From positions 2,914,001 to 2,978,000 of the forward strand of contig NZ_CP192600.1 of assembly GCF_050632395.1 (NCBI RefSeq): a DNA stretch of 64,000 bases. The letters run 5' to 3'. Source of the DNA: JAUYQR01 sp050632395 (GTDB taxonomy: Bacteria > Pseudomonadota > Alphaproteobacteria > Rhodobacterales > Rhodobacteraceae). The notes under the pieces were generated by a model that saw nothing but the letters and a program-made list of their open reading frames with translations, ran no database searches and was not told where the DNA came from. The position numbers and the translations under genes are program-made. Positions 25,001 through 32,843 of the stretch are shown here, piece after piece. Within the stretch, counting starts at the first letter, position 1; each line of letters starts with the position of its first letter.

Positions 25001-25926
25001 ACGCCGTCACGGACCGTTTGCTCCACCTTGGGCCGGACCGTGCATGATCCGCAGCGAAGGTCGTCGCCGAACCAGGACACGATCACCGAAACCGATCCAC
25101 ACCCTGGCAATTCTTCTCCCAACTGCTCCAGACTGGTTGCAAAATCGGTCAACCCGGACGGGGAATGGACGTTGGCAGTCCGGTTCCGGCCGCGCCCTTC
25201 GACATAATGTACAGGCGTCGTCGCAAGGCCGTATTCCCCCGTCCCCGGAATAAGCGCAACCGCGCGAACCGCACCGTTCAATGTTGCCAGGGGCTCGATC
25301 GACGGTCCCTGCGCGGCGCGCATGACCTCGAAGTTGAACTGCGGCACGCGGTTGCCAAAAGCCGACAACTCCAGATCCTCGATCACCACATAGGCAAGTC
25401 CGCGATAGGCCGGCGCCTGCCCGGCCCCCTCGACCGCCTCGATCTTGGGGTCTGGCACTTGCGCCTCGCTGCCCATATAAACCCGCAGGTTCAGGTCGCG
25501 CGGCGAGATTTCGTTCCCGTCCGCCCAGATCCGCCCGACCCGCAGGATTTCGCCCTCGCAAAGCGCAATCGCAAGGCTGACGGAATAGCTGTATTCGTTC
25601 ACCTTCTGCTTTGGCGCCCCCTTGCCGCTGCGCCGCCGCTGAACGGTTTCGCTGAACTGCGTGGCCCAGATCACCTGCCCCGGCAGCCGCATCCGGCCCC
25701 ACAACTGGCCGATCGCAGCACCCTCGCCCGCACCGGTCAGCCGCAACCTGTCCAACCGACCGACATCAACCGGGTCCGAGCCCGCCCCAAGGATGCGCTG
25801 GTCAATCAAGCGTCCCAGCGTCGCCCCGACCGCCCGGCCGATCACCGCGCCAGACAGGCCGAGGATCGCGCCGCCAAAGCCGGACCCGATGGCCGCACCA
25901 GCCGCAGACAAGATAAGAGTGGCCAT
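22033..25926 (-). CDS. g15: GTA megatron / host-specificity tail protein
   Basis: 1,297-residue baseplate 'megatron' protein of the gene transfer agent, forming the tail tip and cell-contact structure. It starts with a glycine-rich hydrophobic segment (AAGAAIGSGFGGAILGLSG), then phage tail-like regions, and a GTA TIM-barrel-like domain in the middle (AIDNYMPVSDWRDGDDHADA; FTEYGCAAIDKGTNQPNRF), followed by a tail-3-like domain and fibronectin-like C-terminal repeats. Length matches the RcGTA g15 family (about 1,300). Four bases separate it from g14. Last structural gene of the cluster. Confidence 0.95.
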   Translation of the reverse strand: MATLILSAAGAAIGSGFGGAILGLSGAVIGRAVGATLGRLIDQRILGAGSDPVDVGRLDRLRLTGAGEGAAIGQLWGRMRLPGQVIWATQFSETVQRRRSGKGAPKQKVNEYSYSVSLAIALCEGEILRVGRIWADGNEISPRDLNLRVYMGSEAQVPDPKIEAVEGAGQAPAYRGLAYVVIEDLELSAFGNRVPQFNFEVMRAAQGPSIEPLATLNGAVRAVALIPGTGEYGLATTPVHYVEGRGRNRTANVHSPSGLTDFATSLEQLGEELPGCGSVSVIVSWFGDDLRCGSCTVRPKVEQTVRDGVRMRWRAGGIARSAAAEVPKVDGRSVYGGTPADASVIEAIRAIKAKGQEVMIYPFMLMDQLAGNSLPDPWSGSVGQPALPWRGRVTLSVAPGQEGTTDRTAAAAAEVAAFFGTAQPAHFSAEGDVISYSGPNEWSYRRFILHNAKLCAVSGGVDAFCIGSEMRSLTQIRGAADSFPAVQALRALAADVRTILGPTVKISYAADWSEYFGYHTGTDVYFHLDPLWADPNIDFVAIDNYMPVSDWRDGDDHADAAWRSIYNLAYLKANITGGEGGDWFYESPEGEAAQIRLPITDGAYGEPWVFRYKDLKSWWSNAHFDRPGGVRAAQPTAWVPHSKPFRFTEYGCAAIDKGTNQPNRFIDAKSSESGLPKYSSGRRDDLVQMQYLLAMAEFWTDPANNPVSPLYGEAMVDMDRAHVWAWDARPFPEFPGQTEIWSDGGNYSRGHWLNGRATNQPLATVVREICAASGITAVDVDALYGLVRGYLQSDVSTARAALQPLMLALGFDMVERDGMAQFRNRTGRISAEITPDELAVVSDLEGTFETSRGSEAETAGQVRLGYVDAQGSYEVRSVEGRFPDEEARGVSQTDVAVALTKAEGRATVDRWLAEARVARDSARFALPKSRLTVGAGDVVGYRGRRYRVDRVEQAEAQVLDAVRVEPGIYLPGESAEEDYRLRPFVPPVPVLPYFVDLPLLTGDEVAHAPHIAVAASPWPGSVAVWSAAEDAGYELNRLVAAPAVTGVTESPLLAASPGLWDRGAPLRIRLSGGTLASASQLSVLNGSNAMAIGDGSSGNWEVFQFASSQIVAPDTYEVSMRLRGQQGTDGIMPVEWPVGSTVVLLDLALTQIDLPLSARGLARYYRIGGASRGFDDPNVTLRIEAFDGIGLRPYPVSHLRQKTVAGTVTLGWKRRTRIEGDSWQVAEVPLGEDVEAYLLRIQQGSTIRAEYSSAAPGFVYSPAMQAADGVTGPFDVAVAQVSTRFGPGPFRSVAVSV

Positions 25927-25929
25927 AGA

Positions 25930-26370
25930 TCAGGCTCCTTTGGGAAAGGCGAAACGTGCCGCGATCCGCCGTTCCCAAGGCTGGGACAGCGGGCTTTCGA
26001 TGACACCGTGGTCGGTGTAGGCATGGATGAAACGCGGCGCGGGCCCGGTTTGCGATTGTATACCCAGATGCTTGGCGATGCTGCCCGCCCGCATCCGAAA
26101 CACCAGCACATCACCCGGCTCGGCCACATCATGCGGCTTGTGCAGCAGCAACCGCGCCGCTGCCTCCAGCAGCACCTCGCGGTGATCCGGTTCGGCCCAG
26201 TCGGCGGTATAGGCCGGTACAACCTCGGGTTCCGGCCCTTGCAACGCCCGCCAGACTCCGCGCAACAGGCCCAGACAGTCGGTGCCCGCCCCCTTGACGC
26301 TGGCTTGATGCAGATAGGGCGTGCCGATCCAGCTTCGCGCCTCGGCCACGATACGGTCAGCGCCCGTCAT
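25930..26370 (-). CDS. g14: GTA tail peptidase, NlpC/P60 family
   Basis: 146-residue NlpC/P60 cysteine peptidase at the GTA tail tip, thought to open the recipient's peptidoglycan. The catalytic Cys lies in GAGTDCLGLLRGVW (near residue 33) and the His in AGSIAKHLGIQS (near residue 105). Start MTGADRIVAEARSWIGTPY at 26370 overlaps the g13 stop by four bases; an extended frame upstream has no homology. Conserved in the order g13-g14-g15 of RcGTA. Confidence 0.94.
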   Translation of the reverse strand: MTGADRIVAEARSWIGTPYLHQASVKGAGTDCLGLLRGVWRALQGPEPEVVPAYTADWAEPDHREVLLEAAARLLLHKPHDVAEPGDVLVFRMRAGSIAKHLGIQSQTGPAPRFIHAYTDHGVIESPLSQPWERRIAARFAFPKGA

Positions 26371-27272
26371 GCAGTCGGCCCGCCGCTCTGGCGCACCAAG
26401 CTGCCGCCGGTCTTTGCGCTGCCCGACACCGGATAGGACGTCAGCCAATCTTCACCCGGAATATGAGGAAACCCGCGGAAGTTCATGAAATTGGAAAACT
26501 TTGTTCGACAAGTATCCGACGCCTTGTTGCATCCCGCAATGATGCGAACACTGTCGCCCGTAGCGATTTCCGCCGGGATCGACTGCCACAGGTCGATCCG
26601 CCTGCCTGCACCCTCTTGCCGATCGGCCCGCACCACGCCGACAAGGCCCGCGGCAAGCCCGCTCAGCACCTCGAAGCGGCCATACTCGAACCACCGGTCA
26701 TCAAACCCGGCAAAGCTGGCAAAGCGAAAACTGCGCCCGTCCTCGACCGTCTCGACGACGCGCTGTGCAAAATATCCGGGTTGGCCCGTGTCGAACCGGC
26801 AGCGACTGTCGCCCAGAACCGCCGAACAGCCGGACTGGTAGGCAAAGCCCTGCGGCCGGTTCAACGCATCGCTCAACCCCCGCAACTCGGCCCGGAAGCT
26901 TCCGCCCGCACGCACGATCTCGCCCAAGGCGCCACGAAACTGCTCAATCCGCTCGTCAGGATTGGCCCAGTTCACCAGCCAGGCCCGCACCTCGGCCCCG
27001 TCATAGCGCCCCGCCAGAAGGTCCGCTTCGGTCACCGACGCGTCGCTCAGCGCGCCGACAGCCTCGCTGTTGTCAACCGACAGTCCCGTGGTCTGCTGCA
27101 AGGCCCGCGCCGTCATCCCGGTATCGGCGCGGCAGACCACACCCTCGATCACCAAATCGCGGTCATGGTCGGTAAACCCAAGCACCGTTCCGTCCGGCCG
27201 CACCACCGTCCACGCCCGGCACACCGTCGTCGCCCCACTGCCCAGATGCGCATGAAGCGCCGCCGCGCTCAC
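26367..27272 (-). CDS. g13: GTA tail hub protein (DUF2163, phage BR0599 family)
   Basis: 301-residue baseplate hub protein. WTVVRPDGTVLGFTDHDRDL near residue 22, FQSGC-type and SRCRFD cysteines in the middle, and the C-terminal IIAGCNKASDTCRTKFSNF plus FRGFPHIPGEDW block are diagnostic of the DUF2163/BR0599 family. In this family and in phage lambda gpL the conserved cysteines hold an Fe-S cluster; C at four such positions (near 150, 160, 250, 257) is visible here. Overlaps both g12 and g14 by four bases. Confidence 0.94.
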   Translation of the reverse strand: MSAAALHAHLGSGATTVCRAWTVVRPDGTVLGFTDHDRDLVIEGVVCRADTGMTARALQQTTGLSVDNSEAVGALSDASVTEADLLAGRYDGAEVRAWLVNWANPDERIEQFRGALGEIVRAGGSFRAELRGLSDALNRPQGFAYQSGCSAVLGDSRCRFDTGQPGYFAQRVVETVEDGRSFRFASFAGFDDRWFEYGRFEVLSGLAAGLVGVVRADRQEGAGRRIDLWQSIPAEIATGDSVRIIAGCNKASDTCRTKFSNFMNFRGFPHIPGEDWLTSYPVSGSAKTGGSLVRQSGGPTA

Positions 27273-27901
27273 AGCCGGATCTCCACAACCGGCACCGTCG
27301 GCACATCACCCGCCTGAAACGACGCGACCGAGGTCTGAATGCCATCGGTGTCAAAACGCACCGGCACGTCGAACTCGAACCCCGCCGTGATCCGCGTCCC
27401 AGCCTCGGGGGCGACCACGAAGGTGATCTCACCCGTCTGGTAATTCACCGTGAACTCAAGGCTTTCGATCTTCTGGTCGTCCGAAACCGCCACCAGAACC
27501 GATCCGACCACCGGCTTCAGGATCGGCCGCACGTAGCTTTCCAGGCCCGACGCATAGGTCTTTTGCAGCCGGAACACCGTCGCCACCCCGTCGCCCGCAC
27601 CGACCAGCTGATCCAGCGGCGACGTGCCGCGCGATGCCGGGCAGGATTTGTAGTCCGACCAGTCCTTCCAGCGAAACCCGTGCAACTGTCCGGCCCGCGC
27701 CTCGAAGAACGCGATCAGCGTCTCCACGTCATCCAAGGACCGCAGCCCCACGCCCGCGTCATAGCGGCGGCGCGAATGGGCCCACGGCGTGTTGCGCTCC
27801 TCGAACCCGTTGGCAAGTGTCACCACCTCCGTGCGCCGTTCAGGGCCACCGACCGACCCGAAGCTCAGGTTTGCGGGAAAGCGTATTTCGTGAAATGCCA
27901 T
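27269..27901 (-). CDS. g12: GTA distal tail protein (DUF2460)
   Basis: 210-residue distal tail protein linking the tail tube to the baseplate. The family hallmarks FHEIRFPANLSFGSVGGPER, NTPWAHSRRRYDAG, EARAGQLHGFRWKDWSDYKS and the closing FDVPVRFDTDGIQT are all present (DUF2460/TIGR02217). The stop overlaps the g13 start by four bases, and g11 ends nine bases upstream. Confidence 0.95.
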   Translation of the reverse strand: MAFHEIRFPANLSFGSVGGPERRTEVVTLANGFEERNTPWAHSRRRYDAGVGLRSLDDVETLIAFFEARAGQLHGFRWKDWSDYKSCPASRGTSPLDQLVGAGDGVATVFRLQKTYASGLESYVRPILKPVVGSVLVAVSDDQKIESLEFTVNYQTGEITFVVAPEAGTRITAGFEFDVPVRFDTDGIQTSVASFQAGDVPTVPVVEIRL

Positions 27902-27910
27902 GATCGTCCC

Positions 27911-28561
27911 TCACCGGTTCCGTTGTCCACGCGCCAGCGCCCGGCTGACCTGTGCGGCCACCTGGGATTGGCTGCGCTGAAAGCCCTGCACATCCGGCGT
28001 CGTGATGTTCATCACCACGCTCACCGCCCGCCCGCCGCCCGCCTGCACGCCCAATTTGCCGTCGGGCCCGCGCGCCAAGGGCATGATCGCCTCCGGTCCT
28101 GCCTCGCCCATCAGTCCGCGCCCGCCCCGCATCGGAAACATCGAGGGCTGCGACACTACCCCGCCCTTGGCGAACGGCATCACCTTGCCTTGGGTGAACG
28201 CCCCACCATTGGCGAACGGCATCATCGCCCCCATCGCCCCCGAAACGCCCTGCGCCAAAAGCCCGCCCAGCGCGCCCGTGACCGGTTTCATCGCGATCGA
28301 ATAGACCGAGTCCACGATCGTATTCGCGACCGATTTCAGCGCGTCGTTCAGCTTCATCCCATCGAACACAAGGCCATTGAACGCCTTGCTGAGGCCCCCC
28401 GAAATTCCGTTCGACAGCGTGTTCACCTCGCGACCGGTGAAGATCATCGTCTCCCGCATCCGCGCCAACTCGCCGTCAAACGCCGCCACCATCGTGGCCG
28501 ACGACCCCAGCTGCGCCTCCAGCGCCGTCAACTGGTCCTGCATCGCGTTGATATCCGCCAT
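27911..28561 (-). CDS. g11: GTA tape measure protein
   Basis: 216-residue tail tape measure protein, very short compared with phage homologues, as in RcGTA whose tail is short. It has an N-terminal helical stretch (MQDQLTALEAQLG), a hydrophobic Gly/Ala-rich middle (GALGGLLAQGVSGAMGAMM) and the repeated FANGGAFTQGKV / FAKGGVVSQP motifs common to tape measure C-termini, ending with GEAGPEAIMPLARG. Start MADINAMQDQL at 28561 lies inside the 3' end of the preceding chaperone gene. Confidence 0.9.
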   Translation of the reverse strand: MADINAMQDQLTALEAQLGSSATMVAAFDGELARMRETMIFTGREVNTLSNGISGGLSKAFNGLVFDGMKLNDALKSVANTIVDSVYSIAMKPVTGALGGLLAQGVSGAMGAMMPFANGGAFTQGKVMPFAKGGVVSQPSMFPMRGGRGLMGEAGPEAIMPLARGPDGKLGVQAGGGRAVSVVMNITTPDVQGFQRSQSQVAAQVSRALARGQRNR

Positions 28562-28772
28562 CGCCCTCACCCTTCCTCACATCGGGAAACGCCGCCGCCA
28601 GTTCGGCCAGCCGCGCGCGCGTCAGGGGCGGGCCCGCCTCGCCCGCCCCCAGCATGATCCGCAGTTCAACCGGGGTCAGCCGCCAGAAAACCGCCGGCTC
28701 CAGCCCAAGTCCGTGCAGCCCCGCGGTCATCAGCCCGCGCCAGTCGATCGTGTTGCCGCCAATGCCGCTCAT
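28476..28772 (-). CDS. GTA small tail assembly chaperone-like protein (g10.1)
   Basis: 98-residue protein whose first 65 residues (DWRGLMTAGLHGLGLEPAVF, then WRLTPVELRIMLG and PLTRARLAELAAAFPD) match the small TIGR02216-type tail assembly protein found between g10 and g11 in GTAs. Relatives usually end soon after the FPD motif; here a glycine-rich tail of about 30 residues continues over the start of g11 (85-base overlap). Its ATG overlaps the g10 stop (ATGA). The tail may be a drifted C-terminus. Confidence 0.78.
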   Translation of the reverse strand: MSGIGGNTIDWRGLMTAGLHGLGLEPAVFWRLTPVELRIMLGAGEAGPPLTRARLAELAAAFPDVRKGEGDGGYQRDAGPVDGAGGAAGVVGHDGGGV

Positions 28773-29089
28773 CCCTCCCCCGGCACCGAAAACGCCCGCG
28801 CCAGCAACTCCGCCGCCGCGCGCGACGCCTCCACCGGCCCGCCGCCGATCTCCACGGTCCGCAGATCCGCCGCCGTGCCCTGCCAACCCCCGCCCCGCAG
28901 CCCCGCCACGATCAGCGCCAGCACGTCGCGCGTCGAAAACCGCCCGCCCTCGAACCGCTCCACCAGGTCGATCAGCGTCCCGGTCTCCAGCGCCGCCTCC
29001 AGCTCCGCCAGCGCCCCCAGCGTCAGCTTGGCGGCGTGGCGCTGGCCATCCAGCCAGATCGCCACCTCACCCGTCCAAGGGTTCGCCAT
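28769..29089 (-). CDS. g10: GTA g10 tail assembly chaperone-like protein
   Basis: 106-residue protein of the GTA-gp10 (phage tail assembly chaperone) family, expected to bind the tape measure during tail assembly and not to be in the mature particle. Pattern MANPWTGEVAIWLDGQRHAA, KLTLGALAELEAAL and ALIVAGLRGGGW is typical. ATG at 29089 overlaps the g9 stop, and its own stop overlaps g10.1 (ATGA on both sides), so g9-g10-g10.1 are translationally coupled. Confidence 0.9.
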   Translation of the reverse strand: MANPWTGEVAIWLDGQRHAAKLTLGALAELEAALETGTLIDLVERFEGGRFSTRDVLALIVAGLRGGGWQGTAADLRTVEIGGGPVEASRAAAELLARAFSVPGEG

Positions 29090-29502
29090 CAAAGCGCCGT
29101 GAACGTCAGCGGCCCCGCCGAGGCCATCGACATCTCATAGGTCGCCTCGTCGTTGTGGCTGCCCGCATATTCGATGGCGGTCAGCTGGAACAACCCCTCG
29201 ATCACGCCGAAACTTGGGATAACCACCTGAAATCGCGGAATTTCCCCGTCAAAGAAGATCTGCCGCGCGCGCTCGTCGGTATTCGCATCCCGAAACACGC
29301 CCGAGCCCGAGATCGCCGCCGACTTCACGCCCGCCCCGGCCAACAGCTCGCGCCACCCGCCCTGGCTCTCAAGGCTCGTCACATCCACCGTCTCGGTGTT
29401 GAAACTGATCCGCGTCGCCCGCAATCCGGCGATGGTGACAAACTGCCCATCCCCCGTTTGGTCGATCTTGATCAGCAGATCCTTGCCGCTTTGCACAGCC
29501 AT
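29089..29502 (-). CDS. g9: GTA major tail protein
   Basis: 137-residue tail-tube protein of the TP901-1/TIGR02126 type. AVQSGKDLLIKIDQTGDGQF at the N-terminus, LRATRISFNTETVDVTSLES, then GGWRELLAGAGVKSAAISGS and FQVVIPSFGVIEGLFQLTAI are standard for this family. Located 36 bases after g8 and overlapping g10 by one codon-frame (ATGA). Forms stacked hexameric rings in the GTA tail. Confidence 0.95.
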   Translation of the reverse strand: MAVQSGKDLLIKIDQTGDGQFVTIAGLRATRISFNTETVDVTSLESQGGWRELLAGAGVKSAAISGSGVFRDANTDERARQIFFDGEIPRFQVVIPSFGVIEGLFQLTAIEYAGSHNDEATYEMSMASAGPLTFTAL

Positions 29503-29538
29503 GTCCGTTCTCCGTCAAAGATGAATGAAAGCCGCGCG

Positions 29539-29934
29539 CTACAGTTGAACGCGCGCCCGGAAGGTCAGGTCGATCCGCCGCGTCTCGCCCTCGGAAATCC
29601 GCCGCGCACTGGCACGCACGAAGTAAAGGCTCACCAACTGCCCGCGCGTCAGCACCAAGGGCACGCCGATCAGCGCATCCGAAATCGCCGCCGCCACCGT
29701 CTTCAGCGCCAGAAACCCGGTTGCGTCGCTGATCACGCTGATCACCAGCTGATGTTCCGCCCCCGCACCCGATTTGTCGGACTGGTCCCGCGCCTCCTCC
29801 GGCCCGATCAGGACGAACGTCCCGGTCACCCCCGGCGGTACGGCGTCAAAGATCGCCACGCCCGCCAGTGCGGGAAACACCGTCAACGCCTGATAGACCG
29901 CTGCCTGCAGCGCGGCCGCTCCACCGTAACTCAT
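29539..29934 (-). CDS. g8: GTA tail terminator (DUF3168)
   Basis: 131-residue DUF3168 protein, the tail terminator that caps the tail tube and joins it to the head. AALQAAVYQALTVFPAL at the N-terminus, VPPGVTGTFVLIGPEEARDQ and the C-terminal basic strand RRIDLTFRARVQL match the family. Start overlaps the g7 stop by four bases. Confidence 0.93.
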   Translation of the reverse strand: MSYGGAAALQAAVYQALTVFPALAGVAIFDAVPPGVTGTFVLIGPEEARDQSDKSGAGAEHQLVISVISDATGFLALKTVAAAISDALIGVPLVLTRGQLVSLYFVRASARRISEGETRRIDLTFRARVQL

Positions 29935-30284
29935 GTCGGCACCTCCTCGCGTGCAAAGCAGGTCAGGTAGCGCCCGTCCGGGTCACGCTCCGTCACCGCC
30001 AATATCGTGAACACACGCGCCCCCTCGCGGAACCGCTGCTCCGGCTTTGGCCGCGACACCGCACCGTAAGGCGCACCCCTGACCACGATCCGGTAGGGCA
30101 CCGAGGCAAGGATCAATTCTTCCCCCGGCACATCCCGCCCCGATCCCGGCAGCACCGCAGCCCAGAGCGTGCCCAGCGCGGCCCAGCTTTCGCTATAACC
30201 GCCCGCACCGTCGCTGACGCGGACCGCGCCTTCCAGCACCAGCGCCCGGTTCAGATCGGGCGCCTTCATGCCCAACCCGCTCAT
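29931..30284 (-). CDS. g7: GTA head closure / stopper protein
   Basis: 117-residue phage head-tail joining (stopper) protein. DLNRALVLEGAVRVSDGAGG and YSESWAALGTLWAAVLPGSG are typical of the SPP1 gp16-like family; it closes the portal after DNA packaging. ATG overlaps the g6 stop (ATGA) and its stop overlaps the g8 start. Confidence 0.92.
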   Translation of the reverse strand: MSGLGMKAPDLNRALVLEGAVRVSDGAGGYSESWAALGTLWAAVLPGSGRDVPGEELILASVPYRIVVRGAPYGAVSRPKPEQRFREGARVFTILAVTERDPDGRYLTCFAREEVPT

Positions 30285-30880
30285 GCCCGCCCCCCGCCCA
30301 GGATCCGCACCGTCCGCCAGCGTTCGATCAGCGTCACCACGCCGAACGGCAACCCCGCAGCCTGGGTGTTGTCGTCATGGCGATGCTCGTAGAACTCCGC
30401 CGCCAGCAGCAGCACCGCCTGGCGCAGATCGGCCGGCACCTCGGCCCATGTCGTGCCAAAACCCGCATCGAACACCACCTTCACCAGCCCCGAGGCCGGA
30501 ATCGTCGGCAGCGCCGTCCCCTTCCCCGCCAGCCGTGGCCGGTGCAGATCCGGGATCAACCGATACGCCGCCGCCGGCACCAGCGTTTCCGCCGCCGCCA
30601 CGTCCACCAGCGTCACGCTCACGATACCGCCGACCGGGGCCACCGGCAGCGCCTGCTCATCGCCATCGCGCCAGCAATCCAGCACCCAGCGGAACCGCCG
30701 CTGATACAGCATCTTCCCGATCCGCGCCTCGATCGCGGCCAGCGCCGCGCGCAGGTAACTTTCCAACAGCGCATCCTGGATGCTCCCGTCGGAAAATCCC
30801 GAGCCGAGGCGCAGATGGTCCTTCAAGTCCTGAACCGGCAGCGCCGCCCCCGGCACCGTGGTTTCTTCGGTCAACATCAT
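30281..30880 (-). CDS. g6: GTA head-tail adaptor (connector) protein
   Basis: 199-residue adaptor ring protein beneath the portal. The first half (ALPVQDLKDHLRLGSGFSD, LESYLRAALAAIEARIGKML) matches the phage gp6-like/phiE125 gp8-like head-tail connector family. The ATG at 30880 (MMLTEETTVPGAALPV) has GGGAG eight bases upstream and is preferred over an ATG nine bases earlier. It follows g5 after two strong hairpins. Confidence 0.9.
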   Translation of the reverse strand: MMLTEETTVPGAALPVQDLKDHLRLGSGFSDGSIQDALLESYLRAALAAIEARIGKMLYQRRFRWVLDCWRDGDEQALPVAPVGGIVSVTLVDVAAAETLVPAAAYRLIPDLHRPRLAGKGTALPTIPASGLVKVVFDAGFGTTWAEVPADLRQAVLLLAAEFYEHRHDDNTQAAGLPFGVVTLIERWRTVRILGGGRA

Positions 30881-30908
30881 GTCATGCACTCCCGGCCGTC
30901 AGACTGTG

Positions 30909-30973
30909 GAAAAGCCGGACGCGCGCACCACGGCGCGCGTCCAATTCCCCGGTCCCGCTTGCGGGGGACCGGG
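30909..30973 (-). promoter_or_regulatory. Tandem hairpins between capsid gene g5 and g6
   Basis: Minus-strand order after the g5 stop: a 9-bp stem CCCGGTCCC/GGGACCGGG (30948-30973) then a 10-bp perfect stem GGACGCGCGC/GCGCGCGTCC (30917-30942) followed by a short UUUU. It may be a partial terminator or an mRNA-processing/stabilising structure that raises capsid expression relative to downstream genes. Confidence 0.6.
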
Positions 30974-30979
30974 ACGCCG

Positions 30980-32176
30980 TCAGGACACCGCGATCTTCAG
31001 AAGCTTGATCGCCGCATAGTCGGTGATGTCGCCGCCCACCCGCTTGTTGGCGTAGAACAGGACGTTCGGCTTGGCCGAGAACGGGTCGCGCAGGATGCGA
31101 AGATCCGGGCGTTCCGCGATGGTATAGGCGCTGCGGAAATCCCCGAAAGCAATCGGATGGGCGTTTGCCGCCACGTCCGGCATGTCTTCGCAGATCAGCA
31201 CCGGATAGCCCATCAGACGCGCCGGCTCGTTCGCCGCAAGACCATCCGACCACATGAAGCGGCCATCGGCGTCCTTCATCTTGCGCACCGCGCCCACGGT
31301 CTTCGAATTCATCACGAAGGTCGCATTGGCGCGGTAGTCGGCGCCCAGCGCATAGACCAGGTTCACGATGCAATCGACCGCGTTGGTCGTGGCAAAATCC
31401 GCCGCAGCGCCGGTCGGGATGTAGCCAAGGCTGCCCCAGGTCCAGGACGCGTTCGCCACCTTCGCCGGAAGCAGAATGCCCTTCGGCTTGTCCACCCCAT
31501 CGCCGTTGATGAAGGCCGCAGCTTCCGCACGGATGAAGCGGGTCGCGATCTTTTCGGCCAGCCAGCCTTCCACGTCGAACGCGCTGTCGTCCAACAGCCG
31601 CTGACTGGCCTTCGGCATCGCCGCCAGTTCGTGCAGCTTGATCGAGATGCGCTCGATCACCGGGGTTGCGGTCTCGGTGGTCGACGCGGTCTCCGTCGCC
31701 CAACCCGAACCCACTTCCGAACGGTCGACGATCACATCGAACGAGGTCGCCTCGACCTGGGCCACATTGGCGATCGACCGCAGGCTCGACGTCGCGAACA
31801 GCATCGACCGGATGCGGTCCGCCGTCTGCGGATCGACCAGATAGCCACCGTCTGCCGCCACGGCGGTGCTCATCGCCTTGCCTTCCAGCACAAGCCCGCG
31901 CAGGCCATCGTCATCGCCCGAGCGCAGATAGGCGTCGAACGCCTTCTGGTGCGGCGCGCCTGCATCGGTGTGCGCCGACAGTGCCGGGCGCCCGTAAGTC
32001 ATGGTCTTTGCGTTCAACATGGTCAGTCGCTCTTCCTGTTGTTTCAACGTCGATTTCACTTCGTCCTGAAAGCCCTTGAATTCCTTCAAGAACCCGGACA
32101 CAGCTGCCTTCACTTCCGCAGCCGGCGATTGGGCCTCGGGCAAGCCTGCCCCGGCCCGAGCCTCTGTCTCGGTCAT
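30980..32176 (-). CDS. g5: GTA major capsid protein, HK97 fold
   Basis: 398-residue major capsid precursor. A charged helical scaffold-like segment (about 1-95, AEVKAAVSGFLKEFKGFQDE) precedes the mature HK97-fold domain, which the g4 protease would release. STAVAADGGYLVDPQTADRI, LHELAAMPKASQRLLDDSAF, AAAFINGDGVDKPKGIL and GYPVLICEDMPDVA are typical capsid landmarks. Start MTETEARAG at 32176 with GGGAA upstream; the frame extends further without homology. Confidence 0.96.
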   Translation of the reverse strand: MTETEARAGAGLPEAQSPAAEVKAAVSGFLKEFKGFQDEVKSTLKQQEERLTMLNAKTMTYGRPALSAHTDAGAPHQKAFDAYLRSGDDDGLRGLVLEGKAMSTAVAADGGYLVDPQTADRIRSMLFATSSLRSIANVAQVEATSFDVIVDRSEVGSGWATETASTTETATPVIERISIKLHELAAMPKASQRLLDDSAFDVEGWLAEKIATRFIRAEAAAFINGDGVDKPKGILLPAKVANASWTWGSLGYIPTGAAADFATTNAVDCIVNLVYALGADYRANATFVMNSKTVGAVRKMKDADGRFMWSDGLAANEPARLMGYPVLICEDMPDVAANAHPIAFGDFRSAYTIAERPDLRILRDPFSAKPNVLFYANKRVGGDITDYAAIKLLKIAVS

Positions 32177-32284
32177 CGTGTCGTTCCCTTCGGTTGCACT
32201 CAGAAGCAAAGCATCAGTGGGCCGCCGCCCCGTCCCCTGACTGGGAGGGGTTGGTGTCGGGGGATGCTTCAAGAAAACCCCGGC

Positions 32285-32839
32285 CTAGTTTCCGGAAAGG
32301 CTCCGCCGCGCGGCCTCGAACGCCGCCGCAACCTCGCGCCAGTCCTCGCTGAACGTGTCGGCCTTGGCCGAAACCCGCGCTTCGGGAAGCATCGGAAACG
32401 TCACCAGCGACACCTCCCAAAGCTCCAGTTCCGACAGTTGCCGCACGCCCTTGCCGTCCCGTTCCGCCTTCACCGTGCGGTAGCCGATCGACAGCCCGTC
32501 GATCGCCCCCGCCGCCAGCAGCGCCACCGCCTCGCGGCCCTTGGCCACCTCCGTCAGGATGCGCCCCTTGACCCAAAGCCCGGTGGCATCCTCGCGCACC
32601 TCGTCCCACACCCCGATCGGCTGGGCCGGGTCATGCTGCCACAGCATCTTGACCCGGCCCCCGCCGGCAGCGAGGCGCTTCAGCGAGGCCGCATAGGCCC
32701 CCTTGCGCACCACATCGCCGCCCTGATCCTTCACCCCGAACAGCGACGCATAGCCCGCCACCACATGCCCGTCGGTCACCACCAGCCCCGCTTCCGGGCG
32801 CAGGTACTTCCGCTCCGGCGCGCCCCACTCGCTTGTCAT
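32285..32839 (-). CDS. g4: GTA prohead protease (HK97 family)
   Basis: 184-residue serine protease that matures the capsid. GYASLFGVKDQGGDVVRKGA, KMLWQHDPAQPIGVWDE (catalytic His in LWQHD) and LSIGYRT (catalytic Ser) are the standard signatures. Start MTSEWGAPERKYL at 32839 is chosen because GAGG lies upstream; a longer frame overlaps g3.5. Confidence 0.95.
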   Translation of the reverse strand: MTSEWGAPERKYLRPEAGLVVTDGHVVAGYASLFGVKDQGGDVVRKGAYAASLKRLAAGGGRVKMLWQHDPAQPIGVWDEVREDATGLWVKGRILTEVAKGREAVALLAAGAIDGLSIGYRTVKAERDGKGVRQLSELELWEVSLVTFPMLPEARVSAKADTFSEDWREVAAAFEAARRSLSGN

Positions 32840-32843
32840 CGCC

